Shown here in pieces: positions 58,501 to 64,000 of a stretch of DNA of 64,000 nt. The stretch covers positions 6,075,001 to 6,139,000 of the forward strand of contig JBAJFG010000019.1 of the NCBI GenBank assembly GCA_037903475.1, in the 5' to 3' direction. The stretch's first letter is position 1; each line of letters begins with the position of its first letter. The stretch is from Ancylostoma caninum. Lineage: Eukaryota; Nematoda; Chromadorea; Rhabditida; Ancylostomatidae. Position numbers and translations under genes: made by a program. The notes beneath the pieces are model-generated. The model was given only the letters and a program-made list of their open reading frames with translations. It had not been told where the DNA came from and did no database searches.

Positions 58501-60872
58501 CGTTGACGGAATGTCGGAACATAGTGGATCAGAGCAGCGTGTAGCACTGGAGAAGAGTTTTCGTTGGTTGGTTTCTTGCCCAGGATTCCGAAATTCAAGA
58601 AAGATGAGCAGACATCCAGAGCTTATACGATGCTTCCTCGTGGTCAGGCGCAAATCAATAATAATAGATCACGTACTTACAGGATTTCCATATAGGGATG
58701 GGAGTTACGAATCAACCTGATACTCTATCATTATATGCTTTCCATCCGTTCACATTTAGGTTATTTCTGCTGCAAAACCTCATTGCGTCGAAGAGCATCC
58801 AATGGAAGTGCAAAAAAGAGCGGTGCGTTTTTCTTACATTTTTATCAGGGAAGTATCCTGGAAAAGGTGGAACTTCTTCCCGATTCCACCCAGTAGATCA
58901 AAACTTTCTACTTGACCGTAGTTCTTCAATCTCAAAGAACGTTCACCTTTCGCGGCTGAACACGAGAGTGAGGTTTCGTAGTCGAACAAACATCTCACAG
59001 CCGTTGAATTTTATGGGATCTCGGGCAATGCTATTTATGCAGATCAGCGACGACTCGGTCTCGGTGTCAGTGAAGATTCTTGAGAAGCGCGTCATTGATC
59101 CTTCAACAATCGAAGTCGCTAGCGTTGCGTATATGATCATCTTCGGTTCGAGTGCCAACAACTTTGTTGATGGGATTAGTATGGGTGAGTTCATTCTATT
59201 CCAGGAGCACACATAGACAAATGTAGCTTATCAATTTCAGGCACAGCTTTCTCCGACAGCCTTCTTCGAGGCATGAGTATAGGGATCGCAGTCGTTTCGC
59301 AACAGTTTCCTCAGGAATTGGGTTAGTCTCTTGAGCTTTGCCGGGAAATTCAGCTGCCTCCTCCTGTAGAAGAACTCTTTGAATGTCCACTGAGGTTCAG
59401 GGCTTTCCTAGTCTACGACAGTCTACCCTCCCTACCCACCTGGCTTGCCACTCTCTGAAAGCTTTGACTTGGACTATTTTTGAAAAGAGTTGTTTTTGTC
59501 TGCCCACGCGCAGCTTGCAGTTCTGATAGAATGGGCCTTTTTTCCAAGCGCTAGAGCAAAGTTCTGGATTTCAAGGATACATACGCAGCCGACTAGAAAA
59601 AGACTTTCAAGAACAATAGATAGACAAAACTTGGATGCCATTTCTTCCACTATTTTCTTCTCTATCAATAAGTTACTACCTTGCAATGAATGGCATGGTC
59701 AATACCTGAAATCCATCTTCAGGAACCCTTGCCATTCTCATCAACTCTGGTCTTGGTTTTCGACGTGCTATGCTCTACAACCTAATTCCAATAATTCTGA
59801 GCTACGTCGGATTTGTGTGTGGCGTCTTATTGGATAATTTCGACGAAGGCTATGAAGACTATATCTTCTCAATATCCTCAGGAATGTATCTATACATCTT
59901 TCTTGGAACTTTGGTAAGTAAAATTTGATTTTGATTTGATACACGAGATTGGTGTTCTTTCAATACTCCGGTCTTCTCATTGTAATTTCTGTTCGCAACT
60001 TAGATAAGACGCTGATGTTGTTACGCTTTTAGCACTTCAGCAAATGGCGCCACAGCTTAGTTCTTTCCCCTCTGGCCCCTCCATCCATCATTACGTTGTG
60101 TTTTTGGATGCGCCTACAGATTTTATCGCCTCATTTACGTCATTGCTGCTCCCGTCCACGTCCACAAGGTGAAAGGGGTTGTATGATGGAGCTCACACGT
60201 TTGAGTCCTTTCTTTCATCAACAGTTTCATGACCATACAGCCACGACACAGAATCACTAGACTGGTAGAAAACCCCTTGATGTCGAGAGCTGTAAGCGGC
60301 CAATATTTGGATCTGAGCTACGTCGGATTTGTGTGTGGCGTCTTATTGGATAATTTCGACGAAGGCTATGAAGACTATATCTTCTCAATATCCTCACTTC
60401 TGTCGCGAGATGTTCATGAACAACCTATACTAATGCGCCCATTCTCGCTAGTGTCGCAACGTAGTTGACACGTTAATTCAATGGCTGGGCTCCGAGCGAT
60501 GTATTGATACATTACATTCTGCAGTGCTTCACTGTGGGTATAGCGTTGTAGGCCATTAAAGTTGTGAAAGACACTGAATTTGTAGGCCATCCATTCGGTC
60601 CAGGAGCTGCACTGTACCAATCAAGGTTATAGGGCTAAATTTCACTTGTTTTTATTTAAAGACTTTCCCAGTCAACCATTAGCGGAGAGCTTCCGTGCCA
60701 TTGAAACTTGGAAATTTTTCTTCAGATACCAGAAATACGAGACGGCTGCAACGAGCTGATGAAGGTCGACATGGCTGAGAGTTTGCTGGTCACCTTGCTG
60801 CAATTTCTTGGAATCACTTTTGGCATATGCTTTATGTTCTACATGAGTACTAAGGCGGATGTGGAACTATAA
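49821..60872 (+). CDS. ZIP/SLC39-family protein (SLC39A8/A14-type), partial; metal-site residues substituted
   Basis: ZIP proteins import Zn, Fe or Mn across the plasma or vesicle membrane. Exons: 49821-49990, 52456-52584, 53468-53539, 55864-about 56025, 56099-56143, 56625-56709, 58760-58822, 58849-58967, 59043-59184, 59241-59321, 59723-59913, 60726-60872 (TAA). TM1-TM2 are MAIISACSFSAPLGMLALP and IMIFLIAVGIGALSG...IPQ. TM3 is AAIIVGALYTFFSVDRILQY. A long basic and charged loop follows. TM4 is VAYMIIFGSSANNFVDGISM and TM5 is SIGIAVVSQQFPQELG. The last helices include IPIILSYVGFVCGVLL and VTLLQFLGITFGICFMFY. The fold order matches SLC39A8/A14, but TM4 has NNxxD for HNxxD and TM5 has QQFPQELGT for EExPHELGD. 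The donor of the 55864 exon is unclear. The 5' exons are missing. Confidence 0.85.
50995..51430. repeat. degenerate tandem repeat, about 140-160 bp units
   Basis: TCAAAATCAATTAATTCTAT (about 51010), TCAAAATCAATTAAATCCAA (about 51150) and TCAAAATCAATTAATTCCAA (about 51313) head three related units. Each unit also carries a TTCAGTAMCAAYRATRCTG word. Inverted relatives appear at 50670-50960. It lies in the ZIP intron between 49990 and 52456. Confidence 0.7.
51797..51842. repeat. 22-bp tandem duplication
   Basis: AATATGTACCGCATCTCCAG occurs twice in direct succession with a short junction (ACCT). Confidence 0.9.
53468..56709 (+). CDS. ZIP-like TM3-TM4 loop exons
   Basis: 53468-53539 encodes RHQAKRKVHTSTIVSIMNNT and PKMK. 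55864-about 56025 encodes KRQSTEETTLTNVSVPSSER then an acidic and lysine-rich stretch (KKVDEEKEKAELAVGSESNY). 56099-56143 encodes EEVEIAMLNNAFART. 56625-56709 encodes TIAVMSVLSVLVFRRYGRIA then LREYENKI. All join in phase 0, except that the 55864 exon has no clear GT donor (a GC donor, GAGG/GCAAGC, or a later GT is possible). The short hydrophobic run in the last exon is unusual for a cytoplasmic loop. Confidence 0.6.
54604..55720 (-). mobile_element. mariner element remnant (about 1.1 kb) with degenerate transposase
   Basis: The left end (TACGAGGTGGCCTAAAAGTG) and right end (reverse: TACAGGTTGGACAAAAGTAT) are mariner-type TIRs. On the minus strand the remnant includes VLWTDEKIFPSK (the first catalytic Asp context, WTDEK), VMVRGEVNTNAKITVVSTGE and GVSPNNIAIADRLEK, interrupted by stops and frameshifts. 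It lies in the ZIP intron between 53539 and 55864. Confidence 0.72.
56953..57129 (+). CDS. possible alternative or spurious ZIP-intron exon
   Basis: A strong acceptor (gaactttcag) precedes FSTRRRFAVMSSVDGIELGD and GNQKGNDVSVSSHLNILQVL, with a stop at 57127-57129. The phase does not fit the donor at 56709, but would fit one at AAGAAA/GTGGGA about 12 bases later. It may be an alternative terminal exon giving a truncated ZIP, or a chance frame. Confidence 0.25.
   Translation, partial: FQFSTRRRFAVMSSVDGIELGDGNQKGNDVSVSSHLNILQVLRSGNIQATIPAHLDPK
57640..58345 (-). pseudogene. mariner transposase pseudogene, minus strand
   Basis: Minus-strand fragments in mariner order are VGRYVPHDLAQTSKDKRVWC (N-terminal part, about 58100-58280) and QDNARPMLRILGGVF then VVIHLTLQSLHR (second Asp region, about 57850-57960). 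The central DEKW block is deleted and the rest is scrambled by stops. It lies in the ZIP intron between 56709 and 58760. Confidence 0.6.
58760..60872 (+). CDS. ZIP-like TM4 to C-terminus exons
   Basis: Exon 58760-58822 (YFCCKTSLRRRASNGSAKKS) joins 58849-58967 (KYPGKGGTSSRFHPVDQN), 59043-59184 (SVSVKILEKRVIDPSTIEVA then TM4), 59241-59321 (TM5), 59723-59913 and 60726-60872. The phases agree at every join. The protein ends FMFYMSTKADVEL. The normally invariant TM4 His and the TM5 EE and His of the metal path are replaced as described for the whole gene. Confidence 0.87.
60312..60396 (+). pseudogene. exact 85-bp duplicate of part of a ZIP exon
   Basis: Identical to 59796-59880 (TCTGAGCTACGTCGGATTTG ... 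CTTCTCAATATCCTCA) inside exon 59723-59913. The copy sits in the following intron without its own splice sites, so it is probably not translated. Confidence 0.95.
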
Positions 60873-62470
60873 CTCTGGGTGTCTAATGATGAATAGCATG
60901 TAGTGAAAATATTAGTGCATTGCGAATGTGCATTATCAATTTGTAGAGAAAAAAAAAACACCTGAATAAGAAAACTATGATGGAACAAATATACTAGTTT
61001 ATGGGTGACAGGTTACAATTAGTTCTTGCCACAAAGACGATGGAGTAGTTTGAACCATAAAATCTAATTATGTGATGAAGTCCTGGGAAGAGGATGGACT
61101 CCTTCGAAAAACATATTCTTTTGCTCAAAGACGTTAGTACATTTTCCGGGGTACAAAAATAAGCGTAGTTTATATAGTTGAGTTAGTTCGTCCTAGCCTC
61201 TTGATCCTCCATTCCATCTACAGGAGCATATTCGTTAAGGGAACCTGTGACATTATTTAGAGAATGAAAAACAGTCCGTCGTCAATTTTATATGAAATTC
61301 TCTTTAAAATAACATCAAATGTTATCACGAATCCAGGAAAAAATGATTTTGAAAACCAACTCCGGACGTTCACGCGCTTTCGAATTTTTCGGTGATTTTG
61401 AGTAACCGGGTATGAAGAGGCTGTGGCTCCTATAGAAAAAGCTGGAAAAAAGTCACTACATATTCATTTTGTTTCGGGAGTTAGACTTTGAAATCGCCTT
61501 TCATAAGAGTTGCCCTGGAGTATCCAGTAACGGTGGAAGGGCATTTTCGATTTCAGTTACGTGTATTTCATCAAGATGTCACAAATGTCGCATGACTTTA
61601 GATGGACTTAACAGTGTTAGACAACCTTCCACAATGAAGGGAGGAAAACCATCGCAATGACAATCATCCTCGATGGTGAAATGTGTCTTGGATAGATTAA
61701 TTGCTGTGTGGTTTGAGACTCTTTTTTGTATCTTGTCGTTCTTCCCCTCTCATGATTGCGGACGGGTTTATTCAAGCTTATTGTTTCTGATTCACATAGC
61801 CTGGCGAGTATTTTCGGAGTTCCACTGCTTATTCCAGCGGCTGTGTTGTTATAACATTGGCACTATGTTATTGTACATTTAAGTTATTCAATAAATTATC
61901 GATGTTACTTTATCTCAGTGTTAAATTAGACAGAAAAAGTGGACCAAGTGTGTAGGAGCGTGGGTATGCGTTAGATGAGAAAGTGTCATAAATGTTAATC
62001 ATTTCCAATCACATGATCTGTGCAACTAATAATAATTAGTCACATAAGCAAGCTCTTCTAAACAACAAGTTGCTACAAAATACAAAACTCTGCAAAAACT
62101 ACATGGCATTGCAGTCTGTTCCTTACTGAATGGTTTGCTTTAATTAGTGAGGGTGAGGTCCAGTGCATCACTTTCGTGACTGTTTAGAGTGAAACAGTGT
62201 AAGAGCCCGCGTATTTTGCATATTTACAGAATTACTGGAAAGGCTGAGTTGGCACACAATGACCTGATAGAGAGTGACACTAGAAGTCAGGCATGTTAAA
62301 CTCTCCGATGACGAAAGACTAGTGATTACATGGAACTAACAATAGTTTATTTTTGGAAATGAATGATTGCTTAGTCATTTTCACTAGAAATGATGGTGCT
62401 TTATAAACCAGCAGACGGCATATCCGGTCTCGCTCGAAAGTTTTACTGTCCCGCTTTTTACACTGATGCA
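60873..62470. other. 3' flank of the ZIP gene; no other gene seen
   Basis: AT-rich. AATAAATTA at about 61889 could be a polyadenylation signal of something else. No exon is recognised. Confidence 0.4.
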
Positions 62471-62479
62471 GATTGTCGT

Positions 62480-63545
62480 GTTTCGATCTACTCTTGCCCA
62501 CAACTAATCCTCGAATTGAGGCCTATTTGGATTTTGCCCGCGGAAACTTTGATGGCATTTCACTCGAATTATCTTCAATAGATTGGTGGTCAATCCTGGA
62601 CAACTGTTCATCAATGGACGAACTATATCATCGGTTCGCCTTCATTATGCACACTTTATTTGCCCATTTTGTCCCTCTTAAGCAACGGAAATTCTCGTTC
62701 AGCAATTATCCCCGACAAATAAATCACTTAATTGAACAACGTGATAGACTTTTTTGTCAGTTGGAAGATCCTTTGCTATTCGAAAAATATAGGGCTATCT
62801 CCGCTAGTCTTGAAAAACATATCAAAAGATTTCGTGCATTCAAGGAAAAGAAGTTGGCCAGAATGAATTCTCGATCACTCTTTTCCTACATACGTCCAGT
62901 AGTGAGCAGGGGAAGAAGTATAGGACAGATAAGGAGAAGGCCGAGGGATTAGCTCTCTATTTTGCAAATATCTTCAGAAAATCGAAATATGTTCTCCGTC
63001 CTGAATGCAGTTTCAATACTCAACGTCATTGTTTGTTGATCCCCAATATTTCCTCTTAAGAAGTACTGGTTTACCTTAAGAAGCTCAAGCCGTCAACTTT
63101 TCGCACAAGCGATGGAGTTCCTCAAATTGTGTTCAAGCGCTGTGCTGATCAGTTGGCAGTACCAGTTTTTATAATAATTAATCTCTCTTTTAGAACTGGC
63201 GAAATTCCCAGTGTGGGGAAGCATGGTATCGTTGTTCCCATTCCAAAAAAAAAGCAATGCTTCCCTTTTGAGTGATTTTCGTCCTATTTGCTTAAATGCG
63301 GTAGTTTGTAAAGTTGCTGAGAAGGTTGTCAGGAAAAAGCTATTTTCATACTGTTAGAGAGAACACATCTTACCATCTGAACAGTATGGGTTCTTGCAAG
63401 GCTTATCTACAACTCTACAGCTGGTTTCATGTGATTACCATTGGAAAAAAGCTTTTGCTCAAGGTTATTCCACTGATGTTTTTTATTTTGACCTGTCGAA
63501 AGCACTTGACAAGCTGGATACATCTAAGCTGATCCAGAAACTTTA
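62480..63545 (+). pseudogene. non-LTR retrotransposon (CR1/Jockey-type) pol fragment
   Basis: An open segment (about 62516-62952) encodes the linker before the reverse transcriptase: DFARGNFDGISLELSSIDWW, PLKQRKFSFSNYPRQINHLI, EQRDRLFCQLEDPLLFEKY and KKLARMNSRSLFSYIRPVVS. After a frameshift the reverse transcriptase palm begins: LKKLKPSTFRTSDGVPQIVF, IIINLSFRTGEIPS, DFRPICLNAVVCKVAEKVV, QYGFLQGLSTTLQLVSCDYH and YFDLSKALDKLDTSKLIQKL (motif A FDxSKA). The YxDD motif is absent because the element stops at about 63545. Several frameshifts and a stop make it inactive. Confidence 0.85.
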
Positions 63546-63549
63546 TAAC

Positions 63550-63573
63550 ACTAGCGCCCCTTCGGGACGCTAG
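63550..63573. terminator. stable 23-bp hairpin at the truncation point of the LINE
   Basis: CTAGCGCCCCTTCGGGACGC then TAG folds with one internal mismatch and a TTC loop. It starts where LINE homology ends. It is listed as a hairpin; a terminator role is not implied. Confidence 0.4.
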
Positions 63574-63779
63574 AAAGTGGGGTCGGGCAGCCACTTGAGG
63601 CATATGCAAAAGCTCCACACGTGCAAAATGCTTAGAAAATTAGCAAATAAGCAAAATTAATCATTAACTGAGCTCAAATTCAAAAACCTTCGTATAAGTT
63701 ACGTATAAGAGAAGCAGAACAAATCTTCCAATGGGCCCAAACATGAAGTCCTTCTTATGAATTGAGTATGCGAATGAGA

Positions 63780-64000
63780 AGTTCGTTCCCCATCGTATGG
63801 CGTATTCGTGCGTATTCCTCACTACCCGGCTAACGCAGAAGCGTTCTCCATCGGCGGAACTGTATCCTGCCGTTCCCCACACTATTGGACAAGGCGAAAT
63901 CGTATCCGAGTGTTTTCCAGACTACTGGGCCGCAGCTTTCCTCCATCGGTGGACCCGTATTCTGGCGCCATCTTCACACATTAGGCCTGAACCGTATCCT
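63780..64000. repeat. degenerate GC-rich repeat running off the right edge
   Basis: Related phrases recur: CTCCATCGGCGGAACTGTAT and CTCCATCGGTGGACCCGTAT, plus CACACTATTGGACA, CAGACTACTGGGCC and CACACATTAGGCC. They suggest units of 55-60 bp. No gene is seen. Confidence 0.55.

Noticed and set aside
1..64000. CRISPR array, bacterial operon or phage
   Set aside because: No spaced direct repeats with unique spacers, no long intronless genes and no ribosome-binding-site pattern. The sequence is intron-rich nuclear DNA.
1..64000. Spliced-leader RNA genes or TTAGGC telomere repeats
   Set aside because: I looked for the nematode SL1 sequence and for tandem TTAGGC and saw neither.

Overview
The window looks like nuclear DNA of a nematode, most likely a parasitic clade V (strongylid or hookworm-like) worm. 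This is an inference. It rests on short exons joined by GT..AG introns with TTTCAG-type acceptors, on long introns packed with Tc1/mariner-type elements and MITEs, and on a Tc3-like transposon and a Penelope-like element. There is no operon-like bacterial gene packing.

Two multi-exon genes on the + strand dominate. The first (about 17.35-35.53 kb, some 30 exons) is an ortholog of TECPR2. It has N-terminal WD40-type beta-propeller repeats, a Ser-rich and charged linker, C-terminal tectonin repeats, and a very C-terminal FEFI that fits a LC3-interacting region, as in vertebrate TECPR2. The second (about 49.8-60.9 kb, N-terminus not found) is a ZIP/SLC39 protein of the SLC39A8/A14 type. Its metal-site signatures are substituted: the TM4 HNxxD becomes NNxxD, and the TM5 EExPHELGD becomes QQFPQELGT. 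It may be a pseudo-transporter.

The left third (0-17 kb) has a 0.5 kb ATAC microsatellite, the apparent last exon of an upstream gene, a 50-bp minisatellite, several MITEs, a 911-bp TIR element, a decayed Tc3-like transposon, the 3' part of a Penelope-like retroelement ending in a hammerhead-ribozyme-like motif, and blocks of TTCGAATA repeats. The middle (35.5-49.8 kb) is mostly non-genic: an inverted pair of tRNA-derived SINE-like repeats, a TTCA microsatellite, foldback elements, an isolated PTB-like exon and a weak minus-strand exon pair. The right end (61-64 kb) carries a truncated non-LTR (CR1/Jockey-type) retrotransposon.

Several introns of the two main genes host transposon remnants: mariner transposase fragments at 19.1, 54.6-55.7 and 57.6-58.4 kb, palindromic MITEs at 20.1 and 33.6 kb, and a tRNA-like SINE at 29.4 kb. 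Exon boundaries were read by eye from splice consensus plus reading-phase continuity, so a few short exons remain unresolved and are named as such.
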